This document shows positions 1-8,556 of a DNA stretch of 64,000 nucleotides, piece after piece. Made by a program: the position numbers and the translations under genes. The stretch spans positions 1-64,000 of the forward strand of contig NZ_JAPCHV010000007.1 of the NCBI RefSeq assembly GCF_026107645.2. Reading direction: 5' to 3'. Within the stretch, counting starts at the first letter, position 1. Each line of letters begins with the position of its first letter. Origin of the DNA: Flavobacterium sp. MFBS3-15. GTDB taxonomy: Bacteria > Bacteroidota > Bacteroidia > Flavobacteriales > Flavobacteriaceae. The notes below the pieces were generated by a model. The model was given only the letters and a program-made list of their open reading frames with translations, was not told the origin of the DNA and did not search any database.

Positions 1-110
1 CTTAAGGTGATTATTGCGGCGGGGCTCACCTCTTCCCATCCCGAACAGAGAAGTTAAGCCCGCCTGCGCAGATGGTACTGCATCTTGTGGGAGAGTATGT
101 CATCGCCTTT
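1..110 (+). rRNA. rrf: 5S ribosomal RNA
   Basis: The sequence carries the conserved 5S core (CCCATCCCGAACAGAGAAG) and its two ends pair: AAGGTGAT near base 4 with ATCGCCTT at 102-109, which closes helix I. The gene is therefore essentially complete, perhaps missing one or two 5' bases. It is the last gene of an rRNA operon whose 16S and 23S genes lie before the window. A strong terminator follows at once. Confidence 0.95.
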
Positions 111-116
111 TTTTTG

Positions 117-149
117 AAAACCCTTCATCGGTTAGATGAAGGGTTTTTT
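117..149 (+). terminator. Intrinsic terminator of the rRNA operon
   Basis: CCCTTCATC, a five-base loop and GATGAAGGG form a nine-pair stem, followed by a run of T. It lies directly after the 5S rRNA. Confidence 0.9.
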
Positions 150-196
150 GTTTTTTAAATACTATACATTTAGCCATATGAATTATAATAAAATGC

Positions 197-204
197 TAAT
201 TTTG
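197..204 (+). promoter_or_regulatory. Bacteroidota -7 box upstream of the 229-834 gene
   Basis: TAATTTTG matches the TAnnTTTG consensus and lies 25 nt before the ATG. No clear -33 TTG is seen at the ideal distance. Confidence 0.5.
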
Positions 205-228
205 CACATCTAAAACCAATTAATACGT

Positions 229-834
229 ATGAAAATAAAATTATTAGGGCTAATTATGATGGCATTTTTATGTGTCGGTAAATTTTTTGCACAGGACTCA
301 ATTCCCAGTGTGGAAAAATCAATCAAAGGTATACAGGTAGGGGAGTCCGGGTTGGTTTTTAATTACGAATTTAAACTGGCGAATCAATTTTCCCTGCGTA
401 CTGAGGCTGGACTTACGCTCGCCTTTTTTACTTATAAAGATAACCCTTGGACTATATCTGACGAAGGAAAAACGTATGTAGTCGCACTACCTGCATTTAC
501 CGTTGAACCAAGATGGTATTACAACCTTGGCAGGAGGGTAAGAAAAGGTAAAGACATAATCAGGAATCGAGCTAACTATTTTTCTTTAATGGCACACTAC
601 AGCGGTGGGTGGGGAGCTATAAATCCAAATGAGAATATTGATGAAGTCCCTGACTTTTTAGCAATTATACCTACATGGGGAATGCGCAGGACTCTGGGGA
701 ATCATTTTAATTATGAGCTGGGTGCTGGTCTGGGCTACATGTATACATCAAAGTATAATGATTTTGGTTATAGTCATAAATCTGAAGGCGAGATGGTGGT
801 ATATGTGCGAGCTCGTTTCGGATTCGATTTCTAA
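229..834 (+). CDS. Secreted hypothetical protein, probable outer-membrane barrel
   Basis: This 201-residue protein starts with a typical signal peptide (MKIKLLGLIMMAFLCVGKFFAQD, cut after about residue 21). The rest has alternating hydrophobic and polar stretches rich in Tyr, Phe and Gly, and the protein ends in Phe (RARFGFDF), as many outer-membrane beta-barrel proteins do. No enzymatic motif is visible and I do not recognise a named family. It has its own -7 box and no close partner. The barrel assignment is inferred from composition and the C-terminus only. Confidence 0.75.
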   Translation: MKIKLLGLIMMAFLCVGKFFAQDSIPSVEKSIKGIQVGESGLVFNYEFKLANQFSLRTEAGLTLAFFTYKDNPWTISDEGKTYVVALPAFTVEPRWYYNLGRRVRKGKDIIRNRANYFSLMAHYSGGWGAINPNENIDEVPDFLAIIPTWGMRRTLGNHFNYELGAGLGYMYTSKYNDFGYSHKSEGEMVVYVRARFGFDF

Positions 835-875
835 ACTTTAGGATTTCTTTAAAACAACAACCTCTTTTGGTTTAC

Positions 876-883
876 TAACTTTG
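876..883 (+). promoter_or_regulatory. -7 box for the 907-1203 gene
   Basis: TAACTTTG matches TAnnTTTG and sits 23 nt before the start codon. Confidence 0.5.
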
Positions 884-906
884 AAGTAACACTAAACCAC
901 AATGCT

Positions 907-1203
907 ATGAAAAAGTTTATTGTAACCCTTGCCACTATTGCCGGAATTACGGCTTCAGTGATTACTTATGAAGATGTAAATACCGTAATATCAGTATTCC
1001 AGGACAAGCAATATAAGAAGATAGATGTTGCTGCCATTCCTAAAGATACCCTCAATAAGATTAAAAAAGATTACGGCAATTATACCGTGAAAGAAGCATA
1101 TAAAGCTGATGATGGCGAATATAAACTGGTACTTAGCAAAGACGGCGTTGACCTGACAGCGACTTTTACCTCGACAGGCAACCTGATAAAAATATTGAAC
1201 TAA
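907..1203 (+). CDS. Small secreted PepSY-like protein
   Basis: This 98-residue protein has an N-terminal hydrophobic segment (residues 1-20). The body then has the pattern of small periplasmic PepSY-like (DUF2874-type) domains of Bacteroidota: a helix with Pro and Lys, 'YGNYTVKEAYKADDGEYKL', then 'ATFTSTGNLIKIL', where the usual domain reads 'FDANGKLLK'. Such proteins are thought to be periplasmic modulators, but their role is unknown. Its stop codon overlaps the following terminator hairpin. Family assignment is tentative. Confidence 0.7.
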   Translation: MKKFIVTLATIAGITASVITYEDVNTVISVFQDKQYKKIDVAAIPKDTLNKIKKDYGNYTVKEAYKADDGEYKLVLSKDGVDLTATFTSTGNLIKILN

Positions 1204-1226
1204 AGAAGCTTCGGCTTCTTTTTTTG
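1203..1226 (+). terminator. Intrinsic terminator after the PepSY-like gene
   Basis: AAGAAGC, loop TTCG and GCTTCTT form a seven-pair stem with a UUCG tetraloop, followed by seven T. The stem begins in the stop codon of the upstream gene. Confidence 0.85.
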
Positions 1227-1273
1227 TGGTTTTGTGGGATTTGAGTCCACTGAAATATCTGAAATGTAATATT

Positions 1274-1918
1274 TTAATGCTTATGTAGTTGGCAGTAATC
1301 ACAATGCTCACTTACAATGCATTCGCTGTGTTTTGGATTTGTTGGACGGCAAATTTCGCGTCCTAAAAACGACAGTGCCATCCCAATCTCGCCCCACATA
1401 TCCTTAGGCAATACTGCCATCATGTCCTTTTCGATCTTATCGGCATTTTTACCTTTTGAAATGCCCAGCCTCGGCGCTACACGTAGTACATGCAGGTCGA
1501 CAAGTATTCCTTCAGCTTCGGCGCCTGCTTCACGCAGTATAACATTAGCCGATTTCCGTCCTACACCTTTTAAAGCAACCAGTTCCTTCATGGTGTTGGG
1601 AATGTTCTTGTCTTCTTTTACGGTTTCGGCTATCTCCTGCAGCCAGGTAATTTTATTGCCATGGAAGCGCACTTTTGCCAAAGCTTCCGTCAGTTCAGCG
1701 GTGTTGGCTTTGGATAGCGCTTTCATGTCAGGATATTTTTTGAAGAAATCTACGGTTACTTTATTGATATTGGCATCGCTGTCTTGGGCAGCAATCACCA
1801 CCATCACCAATAACTGGTAAATATTTTTGTAATGCAAAGGGTGTTCCTTCCCTTTATATTTTTCGATAAGCGGACGCAATGCTTTGGCCCAGTCTTTCGT
1901 TTCTTCAAATAAGTCCAT
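1274..1918 (-). CDS. nth: Endonuclease III (DNA glycosylase/AP lyase)
   Basis: This 214-residue protein removes oxidised pyrimidines and cuts abasic sites in base-excision repair. The helix-hairpin-helix reads LKGVGRKSANV with the catalytic Lys at about 122. The catalytic Asp (VDLHV) is at about 141. The substrate-side motif AAQDSDANINK is also present. The C-terminal iron-sulfur loop is atypical: against the usual C-x6-C-x2-C-x5-C it has C190, H197, C200 and C206, with an extra Cys at 209. Length matches the family. It is transcribed toward the plus-strand gene at 907 and is not tightly linked to its neighbours. Confidence 0.93.
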   Translation of the reverse strand: MDLFEETKDWAKALRPLIEKYKGKEHPLHYKNIYQLLVMVVIAAQDSDANINKVTVDFFKKYPDMKALSKANTAELTEALAKVRFHGNKITWLQEIAETVKEDKNIPNTMKELVALKGVGRKSANVILREAGAEAEGILVDLHVLRVAPRLGISKGKNADKIEKDMMAVLPKDMWGEIGMALSFLGREICRPTNPKHSECIVSEHCDYCQLHKH

Positions 1919-1990
1919 GGTAATAAAATTACGGAGTTTGCAGGAAAAAGAAAAGCCTTCGGATAACCACAGGCTTAATTTATAATCAGT

Positions 1991-2182
1991 TTAATCTAAT
2001 CCCCTAACCATTTTTTGTATTTCAGATTTCAGGCTATGCTCTGATATTGTCTCACCATTATCCGATTCATGGATTCTGTTTTTTAACTTATCATTCAATA
2101 TGAGGCGATCAATGAGTTCGTCAATTGTCATTTCATCCGGCATATTATCGATGTAAACCTTTAATTCTTTCTTTGTTATCAT
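1991..2182 (-). CDS. Small antitoxin-like hypothetical protein
   Basis: A 63-residue acidic, helical protein of the pattern MITKKELKVYIDNMPDEMTI followed by an Asp/Glu-Leu-Ile helix and a segment 'SDNGETISEHSLKSEIQKM'. This resembles small Bacteroidota proteins annotated as antitoxin-like, where 'NGE.IS' precedes a C-terminal helix. No toxin gene lies next to it: MsrB is downstream on the same strand and endonuclease III lies beyond. It may be an orphan regulator. The ORF is convincing but its function is unknown. Confidence 0.6.
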   Translation of the reverse strand: MITKKELKVYIDNMPDEMTIDELIDRLILNDKLKNRIHESDNGETISEHSLKSEIQKMVRGLD

Positions 2183-2208
2183 TGGAAATTAATTAAAAAT
2201 ACAGTTGG

Positions 2209-2604
2209 CTATTCCTCCTTCAAATCCACCGAGGCGCTGTTTACACAATACCTTTGCCCGGTTTCGGTAGGGCCGTCATCAAAAACGTGGCCGAGGTGGC
2301 TGCCGCAGTTGGCGCAAAGTATTTCAACGCGCTTCATACCAAAGGAATTGTCAGCTATATACTCTACTTTGCCGGGAATGGATTCGTCGAATGAGGGCCA
2401 TCCGCAACTGGACTGGAATTTCGATTCACTTTTAAATAAAGGCTCACCGCACGCTCCGCAGCAATAGGTGCCTTTATCAAATGTCAGATTGTATTTTCCG
2501 GAATGCGGGAACTCGGTTCCTTTTCCGCGCAAAATTTTATAGCGTTCAGCGCCAAGGAGTTCCTTCCATTCAGCCTCTGATTTTTTTACTGGATAATTGC
2601 TCAT
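2209..2604 (-). CDS. msrB: Peptide-methionine (R)-S-oxide reductase MsrB, cytosolic
   Basis: This 131-residue enzyme reduces methionine-R-sulfoxide in proteins using thioredoxin. All family signatures are visible: zinc-binding CxxC pairs at about 49/52 and 97/100, the resolving Cys in SSCGWPSF (67), the GHVFDDGP loop, and the catalytic Cys in RYCVNS (120). There is no signal peptide, so it acts in the cytosol. It lies 15 nt downstream of a second, lipoprotein MsrB on the same strand, so the pair is probably co-transcribed. Confidence 0.95.
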   Translation of the reverse strand: MSNYPVKKSEAEWKELLGAERYKILRGKGTEFPHSGKYNLTFDKGTYCCGACGEPLFKSESKFQSSCGWPSFDESIPGKVEYIADNSFGMKRVEILCANCGSHLGHVFDDGPTETGQRYCVNSASVDLKEE

Positions 2605-2619
2605 GATTTGTCGTGTTTA

Positions 2620-3135
2620 TTATTTCTTTGCCGGTATAAATTTAATGGACACCGAGTTGGTGCAAAACCTGTTACCTGTAGTTTCTTCCGGGCCATCGTC
2701 GAACACATGCCCCAGATGCCCGCCACAATTGGCGCACATTACTTCAGTACGCACCATCCCAAGGGTTTTATCCTCTTTATAGATTACCGACCCCTCAATA
2801 GCCTGGTCGAATGATGGCCAACCGCAGGATGAATCAAATTTAGCATCGGATTTGAACAGCGGGTTGCCGCAAGCCGCGCATACATAAACGCCTTTTTCGA
2901 AATGCTTGTAGTACTCACCGGTAAATGGCCTTTCGGTAGCCTTTTGTCGCAATATGGCATATTCCTCTTCTGTCAATACTTTTTGCCACTCTGCATCAGT
3001 GGTCTTCATGTTGAGCCCTTCTTTTTTTACAGGCAATTGTGCAGTATCATTTTTTACCTCAGTTTTTTTCTTTTCCTGTCCCTGGCATGATGTAAGCGAA
3101 ACAAGTGCAATCATTACTACAAGTATCTTTTTCAT
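2620..3135 (-). CDS. msrB: MsrB lipoprotein (exported methionine-R-sulfoxide reductase)
   Basis: This 171-residue protein starts with a lipoprotein signal ([17 protein letters not shown], lipid-modified Cys 17) and a charged linker. A full MsrB domain begins near residue 45: zinc CxxC at 86/89 and 134/137, resolving Cys 104 (SSCGWPSF) and catalytic Cys 158 (RFCTNS). It should repair oxidised envelope proteins. Its ATG overlaps the stop of the upstream hydrolase gene by 4 nt (ATGA), so the order hydrolase, lipoprotein MsrB, cytosolic MsrB is probably one operon. Confidence 0.93.
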   Translation of the reverse strand: MKKILVVMIALVSLTSCQGQEKKKTEVKNDTAQLPVKKEGLNMKTTDAEWQKVLTEEEYAILRQKATERPFTGEYYKHFEKGVYVCAACGNPLFKSDAKFDSSCGWPSFDQAIEGSVIYKEDKTLGMVRTEVMCANCGGHLGHVFDDGPEETTGNRFCTNSVSIKFIPAKK

Positions 3136-4001
3136 TGTTCATTGTTTAAAAATTGGATTATCTTTTTAATGACTTTACTGTCGCCGAGAATCTTCCGGTG
3201 GCCTAGACCTTTGGTAACAACAACTTCGGCATTAGCCAGGTGTTGCGCGATATGGTGTACCGCTGTTACGGGCACATCTGCATCGTCTTCGTCATGGATG
3301 GCAAGTACAGGTACAGTAACGTCCTTTGCCGCTATATACGCCGAATAGCTGTTAATGGTTTCGCCGAACTTCTTCTCAAACATCCGTATCATCAGTTCTC
3401 CTGTTGCAACATTCATGCCCAATTTTTGCGAAAAATCATCCATGATGTCTTTAATAATGTCGCCACTTCCTATAATAACGGCCTTTTTCACCTTCAATCC
3501 CCTTTTAATCGAATTCAGCACCGACATCGCGCCAAGCGAATGCCCTATTGCGTATTCAAACGGGCCGAGTTGTTTCTCCAGCTCAAGGATGCACTTAATG
3601 AATTCGGTCATGTCGCTTGTTTTGCCTTCCGATTTTCCGTGTCCGGGGGCATCGAAGCTAATAGTCGAATACCCGCATTTCAGCAGCTTATCGGCTATGG
3701 AATGCAGCTGTGTGCCGCGTCCGCTCCAGCCATGTACCAGAAGCACTTTGCGTTGGCTCTCTCCGTAGTGGTAAACATTGATACTTTTCTTCAAAGCAGG
3801 GATTTCTACTATTTGCTGGCGGCTTTTGCTGTCCATTTCTTCCTCTCTTTTTGGAAGCTTGAATTTCATAGGTGTCGTAAACAGCTTTATTGCAAATTTT
3901 GCAGCCAATTTGGGCGAAGTCACCTCCAAAATTTTAGCGGTTACCAGTATTGGCTTAGGAATTCTCAATGATGACTGGTGTTTTTTATTTTTTTCTGACA
4001 T
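3132..4001 (-). CDS. Alpha/beta-hydrolase fold protein
   Basis: A 289-residue alpha/beta hydrolase. The oxyanion motif HGWSG is at about 90-94. The nucleophile elbow is GHSLGA, with Ser at about 155. The acid is in '[10 protein letters not shown]' (about 239) and the catalytic His is in GLGHRKIL (about 268). There is no signal peptide; the first 60 residues are basic and amphipathic. The substrate cannot be read from sequence. It overlaps the lipoprotein msrB by 4 nt and is divergent from glgE. Confidence 0.85.
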   Translation of the reverse strand: MSEKNKKHQSSLRIPKPILVTAKILEVTSPKLAAKFAIKLFTTPMKFKLPKREEEMDSKSRQQIVEIPALKKSINVYHYGESQRKVLLVHGWSGRGTQLHSIADKLLKCGYSTISFDAPGHGKSEGKTSDMTEFIKCILELEKQLGPFEYAIGHSLGAMSVLNSIKRGLKVKKAVIIGSGDIIKDIMDDFSQKLGMNVATGELMIRMFEKKFGETINSYSAYIAAKDVTVPVLAIHDEDDADVPVTAVHHIAQHLANAEVVVTKGLGHRKILGDSKVIKKIIQFLNNEQ

Positions 4002-4077
4002 TTCGCTAAAACTTTAAGGCAAGTTATTAATTGAATATTTTTTGGCTATTTTTAGAAGTCTTAAAATTACAAATAAA

Positions 4078-6018
4078 ATGCAGGATCAACGCAGGGTACA
4101 CATTGAAAACATACAGCCCCAGATAAACAATGGGCAAAACTTCATCAAACGCATTACAGGTCAAAAAGTAAACGTTACTGCCGATATCCTTTCGGATGGG
4201 CATGATGTAATGGCCGCTGTGGTGAAGTTTCGCCATGAGAAAGAAAAGGCCTGGAAGGAAAATCGTATGCATGAAACCGGTAATGATACATGGGCCGGAG
4301 AGTTTACCGTAGAAAAACAAGGCTTTTATAGTTATTGTGTGGAGAGTTGGGTAGATTATGCCCTTAACTGGCAGTATGGTACGTTGCGTAAGATAAAAGA
4401 CAACCAGCGCGTGACTTCAGAATTATTGGAAGGTGCTGAATATGTAAAGGCACTGTACGACAAGGCTACCAGGACTGAAAAGGCATATCTGCAAAAACTG
4501 GAGAAACTGTTTACAGACACCAGCTCTTATGATACAGCCATTGCCGAAGCGACGTCGGATACGCTGAAAGAAATCTTCAAAAAATATCCGGCGAAAATAC
4601 TGTCGCACCAGTCTTCTGAATTACGTGTGTATGTCGACAGGCAAAAGGCATTGTTCAGTACATGGTATGAGTTTTTCCCAAGGTCGGCATCATCCGAACC
4701 AGGAAAACACGGTACCTTCAAAGACTGTGAAGCCCTTTTGCCACGCGTTGCCGCAATGGGATTTGATACATTGTACTTCCCTCCTGTACACCCTATTGGC
4801 GAAGTGAACCGCAAAGGAAGGAACAACGCTACCACAGCACAGCCTGACGATGTGGGTTCCCCTTGGGGCATCGGTTCGCAATATGGCGGGCATAAAAGCA
4901 CGCACCCAGAATTGGGTACGATTGACGAATTCAAATCGCTGGTCAATGCGGCTACAGCGCAGGGGATAGAGGTAGCGATGGACTTCGCGTTGCAGGCCGC
5001 GCCCGACCATCCGTATGTAAAGGAGTTTCCGCAATGGTTCAAATGGAGGCCCGACGGTACCGTACAATATGCAGAGAATCCTCCAAAAAAATACCAGGAC
5101 ATATTGCCGATATACTTTGAGTCGGCCGACTGGAAAAACCTATGGAAGGAACTGTTGAGCGCCGCCCTGTTTTGGGTGGAAGAGTGCGGCATCCGTATAT
5201 TTCGTGTGGACAATCCGCATACCAAGCCGTTCTATTTTTGGGAATGGCTAATCGCCGAAGTGAAGAAAAAATACCCGGATGTGCTCTTTCTGGCGGAAGC
5301 CTTTACCCGTCCGAAAATCATGGATGAGCTCGCAAAAGTAGGATTTACGCAATCCTATACGTATTTTACGTGGCGTAACAGCAAAGCTGAGCTTACAGAA
5401 TATGTAACTGAACTGACGAGGTCACAGCAGAAGGAATTCTTCCGCCCGAACTTTTGGCCCAACACACCGGACATTAACCCGTTCCCGTTGCAGGGAGCGA
5501 ATGAAGCGACGCATTTGCAAAAGTATTTCCTTGCGGCAACCTTAAGCTCAAGTGTTGGCATCTATGGGCCCGTGTTTGAATATATGGTGACAGACGCCAT
5601 TCCCGGGCGTGAAGAGTACATGGATTCGGAAAAATATGAAGTGCGCCACTGGGATTGGAAAAAGGAGAACAAGATTACAACCCTTATTGGCAAGATCAAT
5701 AAGATACGGCAGGAAAACCCATCGCTGCAGCAAACAAACAACATTGAGTTCTGCGATATTGATAACGACCAGCTTATTGCCTACTATAAATATGACGACA
5801 GCCGCCAAAACGAAACCCTGATGATCGTAAGCCTTGATGCTTATTATTCAAAGTCGGGATGGGTAAAAGTACCGCTGCAATCGCTGGGCATACACGAAGG
5901 CCACAACATTGTGGTAACCGACCTGATAACCGGCAACAGCTACCATTGGGACAAAGAATGGTGCTATGTAGAGCTGCATCCTGCACTGCCGTTTCACTTA
6001 TTTAAAATCCAGAAATAA
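4078..6018 (+). CDS. glgE: Alpha-1,4-glucan:maltose-1-phosphate maltosyltransferase (GlgE)
   Basis: This GH13 enzyme adds maltose from maltose-1-phosphate to growing alpha-glucan. An N-terminal Ig-like domain with helical insertion spans about residues 20-190. The barrel begins with 'STWYEFFPRS' and 'TLYFPPVHPIG'. The nucleophile is in FRVDNPHTKP (Asp at about 378) and the acid is in FLAEAFTRP (Glu at about 407), both diagnostic of GlgE. I place the start at the ATG at 4078 (646 residues). The in-frame TTG at 4042 would overlap the AT-rich promoter region. Only 2 nt separate it from the maltokinase gene, which makes its substrate. Confidence 0.93.
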   Translation: MQDQRRVHIENIQPQINNGQNFIKRITGQKVNVTADILSDGHDVMAAVVKFRHEKEKAWKENRMHETGNDTWAGEFTVEKQGFYSYCVESWVDYALNWQYGTLRKIKDNQRVTSELLEGAEYVKALYDKATRTEKAYLQKLEKLFTDTSSYDTAIAEATSDTLKEIFKKYPAKILSHQSSELRVYVDRQKALFSTWYEFFPRSASSEPGKHGTFKDCEALLPRVAAMGFDTLYFPPVHPIGEVNRKGRNNATTAQPDDVGSPWGIGSQYGGHKSTHPELGTIDEFKSLVNAATAQGIEVAMDFALQAAPDHPYVKEFPQWFKWRPDGTVQYAENPPKKYQDILPIYFESADWKNLWKELLSAALFWVEECGIRIFRVDNPHTKPFYFWEWLIAEVKKKYPDVLFLAEAFTRPKIMDELAKVGFTQSYTYFTWRNSKAELTEYVTELTRSQQKEFFRPNFWPNTPDINPFPLQGANEATHLQKYFLAATLSSSVGIYGPVFEYMVTDAIPGREEYMDSEKYEVRHWDWKKENKITTLIGKINKIRQENPSLQQTNNIEFCDIDNDQLIAYYKYDDSRQNETLMIVSLDAYYSKSGWVKVPLQSLGIHEGHNIVVTDLITGNSYHWDKEWCYVELHPALPFHLFKIQK

Positions 6019-6020
6019 CC

Positions 6021-7646
6021 ATGGCAACTTCCATTCAGGACACATTCAACGCACCGTTTGTTTTCAGGGCCGACTGGAAATCAGCCTTTGAGGATGAGGA
6101 ATTTGTAAAAGTATTTTCATCGGACATACTGGAGAATTACATCCTCAAAAAACGTTGGTATGGCGGCAAGGCCAGTACGCTCAAGTACATTGAGGTAGTG
6201 GATTATTTCAAGATTGCCTCCGAAAAGAACACCTATTATGGGGTCCTGATTGAAGTGAATTACAAAGAAGCATTCCTGCAGCATTATTTCATGCCGGTGG
6301 CTTTCATGGCAGAAGACGAACTTGACACCAAGACCCTTATTGCCCCTGTAACACTAAACGGGCAGGAAGGCTATTTGGTAGACGCACTACATCAGGAGGA
6401 TTTCCGCAGGCTTGTATTTGAAAGCATCGTGAATGGTGCCAAAAATGATGCATTCAATGTGAAGTACCACAAAGGCAAGTCGCTATCGAAAGAGACTAAA
6501 TATGTCTCATCCCGCTTCATGGGCATTGAGCAGAGCAATACCTCCATCATTTATAATGACAACCTGGTGCTGAAGTTTTTCAGGAGGATTTACGTGAGCA
6601 CGAACCCTGATTACGAGATAAGCCGTTTCCTCACGGAGCGCATGAAGTTTAAGCATACGCCGGCTTACAAAGGCAGCATTAATGTAGCTATGGCCGATGA
6701 CAACATTACCTTGGGCCTTATGCAGGAACTTGTGCCCAACCAGGGCGATGCGTGGAAGTACATGCTCGAGGCGGTAGATGGCGTTTTCGACAACCTTAAT
6801 GCCAAGAAGATAAAGATCGATAAGCTGCCCGACCTGGAGCTTTTCAAAACGATAAAGATAAACAGCATTCCGCCGGAAATCATAGACTGGGCGGGGCTAA
6901 CTTTGTTTTTAAGGATAAGGACACTTGCACAGCGCACCGCCGAAATGCACATTGCACTGGGCGGTGACACCACCGACACCTCGTTCACGCCTACGACTTA
7001 CAATGGTGATTATACTGTGTGGCTCAAAAACCGCCTCATCTACCAGTTCCAAAACAGGCTGAACACGATAGAGAACAACCTGCACAAGCTGGACGGGCTG
7101 GCGTTGGAACTGGCGCATCAATTTTTGGACAAAAAGAAAGAGATACGCAAGCATTTCCTCGACTTCGATTGGACACAGCTCAAGAGCGAGCGCATCCGCA
7201 TACATGGCGATTACCATCTGGGGCAGGTGCTGGTAAATGGTGATGACTTTTACCTGCTCGATTTTGAAGGCGAACCCGAAAGCACCATTCGCGACCGCAA
7301 GGTAAAGCAACCACCGCTAAAGGACGTAGCCGGGCTGTTCCGCTCGTTTCATTATGCGATTTACGCGACCATATTTAATAATAAGGACAAATACCCATTT
7401 GAGCAGGAAGACCTTTTCAAGGCCGGCGAGCTGCTGTTCAATTATATGGTGGGCGTGTACCTCGACACCTATGTAGAAAAGGCTCAGGAAGGCAACCTGA
7501 ACATCGGATACAACAAAGAGATAGCATTCCTTTTAAAATACTGCATACTTGAAAAAGCGGTGTATGAACTGGGCTATGAATTGAACTCAAGGCCGCGATG
7601 GGCGGTGATACCTTTAAGGGGGATAGCGAGTATAATGGGGTATTGA
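6021..7646 (+). CDS. Maltokinase (Pep2/Mak family)
   Basis: This 541-residue kinase phosphorylates maltose to maltose-1-phosphate, the donor for GlgE. The N-terminal cap carries KKRWYGGKAS (about 45-52), typical of maltokinases and of the C-terminal part of TreS-Mak fusions. The kinase core has IRIHGDYHLGQVLV (catalytic Asp at about 396) and LLDFEGEP (metal-binding Asp at about 414). It begins 2 nt after glgE and is surely co-transcribed. Here the kinase is a stand-alone protein, and no trehalose synthase gene lies in the window. A long repeat block follows. Confidence 0.9.
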   Translation: MATSIQDTFNAPFVFRADWKSAFEDEEFVKVFSSDILENYILKKRWYGGKASTLKYIEVVDYFKIASEKNTYYGVLIEVNYKEAFLQHYFMPVAFMAEDELDTKTLIAPVTLNGQEGYLVDALHQEDFRRLVFESIVNGAKNDAFNVKYHKGKSLSKETKYVSSRFMGIEQSNTSIIYNDNLVLKFFRRIYVSTNPDYEISRFLTERMKFKHTPAYKGSINVAMADDNITLGLMQELVPNQGDAWKYMLEAVDGVFDNLNAKKIKIDKLPDLELFKTIKINSIPPEIIDWAGLTLFLRIRTLAQRTAEMHIALGGDTTDTSFTPTTYNGDYTVWLKNRLIYQFQNRLNTIENNLHKLDGLALELAHQFLDKKKEIRKHFLDFDWTQLKSERIRIHGDYHLGQVLVNGDDFYLLDFEGEPESTIRDRKVKQPPLKDVAGLFRSFHYAIYATIFNNKDKYPFEQEDLFKAGELLFNYMVGVYLDTYVEKAQEGNLNIGYNKEIAFLLKYCILEKAVYELGYELNSRPRWAVIPLRGIASIMGY

Positions 7647-7667
7647 TTTCAGATTGTGTAAATCTCT

Positions 7668-8535
7668 TATGTACGTTTGTCAGTTCGAGCGCAGTCGAGA
7701 ACAGTCGGTATTAGAAAAACTTAATTTGAATTATATCGCATCTCGACTGCGCTCGATGTGACAACGGGTTGCGATAATTTAACGTAAATAATGTTATGTA
7801 CGTTTGTCAGTTCGAGCGCAGTCGAGAACAGTCGGTATTAGAAAAACTTAATTTGAATTATATCGCATCTCGACTGCGCTCGATGTGACAATGGTTATCG
7901 ATAATGTTAACGTAAATAGTTTTATGAAACGTTTGTCAGTTCGAGCGCAGTCGAGAACACTTAAGAACAGAAGTTATGATGAAATTTTACTATGTATATA
8001 TGCTTCGGTGCAGGGATGGAACTTTCTATACAGGAATTACAAATAACGTTGACGTAAGAGTTGATCAACATAATGCAGGAATTAAACCTGACTCATATAC
8101 ATATTCCAGAAGACCTGTTACACTTGCTTTTGTACAGGAATTTATGGATCCGGTTCAGGCAATAGCTTTTGAAAAACGGTTGAAGAAATGGAGTAAGGCA
8201 AAAAAAGAAGCTTTGATAAAAGGAGATTTTGATCTTATACAAATACTTGCTGAATGCCGTAATGCAACGCATAGTAAATATAAAACAGATTGATGCATCT
8301 CGACAGCCCTTCGACTCGCTCAGGACAGGTAGCTCAATGTAATAACCCTGATCGACAACATTAACGAGAATAATGTTATACACTTTTATCAGTTCGAGCG
8401 CAGTCGAGAACATTAGGTGAACGAGGAACTTAATTGGAATTATAACGCATCTCGACTGCGCTCGATGTGACAACGGTTTACGACAATTTAAACGTAAATA
8501 ATGTTATGTACGTGTCAGTTCGAGCGCAGTCGAGA
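7668..8535. repeat. Array of 16-bp palindrome arms flanking a GIY-YIG gene
   Basis: Left arms (TTCGAGCGCAGTCGAGA) are at 7684-7700, 7811-7827, 7940-7956, 8393-8409 and 8519-8535. Perfectly complementary right arms (TCTCGACTGCGCTCGA) are at 7741-7756, 7868-7883 and 8450-8465, with a decayed right arm near 8298-8330. Units repeat every 127-129 bp (starts 7668, 7795 and about 7922) and share the text around the arms. The GIY-YIG gene sits between the third left arm and its decayed right arm. Paired arms could form 16-bp stems with about 40-nt loops in RNA. Confidence 0.92.
7976..8293 (+). CDS. GIY-YIG endonuclease domain protein (UPF0213/YhbQ-like)
   Basis: This single-domain nuclease has 105 residues, or 104 if the second of two adjacent ATGs is used. 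The first strand is YYVYMLRC, followed by DGTFYTGITNNVDVRVDQHN, which holds the GIY-YIG tyrosines and the catalytic Arg. 'SYTYSRRPVTLAF' follows, then 'AIAFEKRLKKWSKAKKEALI' with the metal-binding Glu. Such proteins are thought to nick branched DNA, but their role is poorly known. The gene is embedded in a palindromic repeat array and shares no function with the glucan genes on either side, which suggests mobility. Confidence 0.9.
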   Translation: MMKFYYVYMLRCRDGTFYTGITNNVDVRVDQHNAGIKPDSYTYSRRPVTLAFVQEFMDPVQAIAFEKRLKKWSKAKKEALIKGDFDLIQILAECRNATHSKYKTD

Positions 8536-8556
8536 ACAATAAAACAAAACAAATAA

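Noticed and set aside
3240..3971. A 243-codon open frame on the plus strand
   Set aside because: Antisense shadow of the alpha/beta-hydrolase gene, with no recognisable motif.
4042..4077. TTG start of glgE
   Set aside because: It overlaps AT-rich promoter-like sequence, while an ATG at 4078 has a better context and leaves the full N-terminal domain.
7668..8535. CRISPR array
   Set aside because: The repeats are spaced 40-60 and 127 bp apart, the spacers are themselves repeated, and there are no cas genes.
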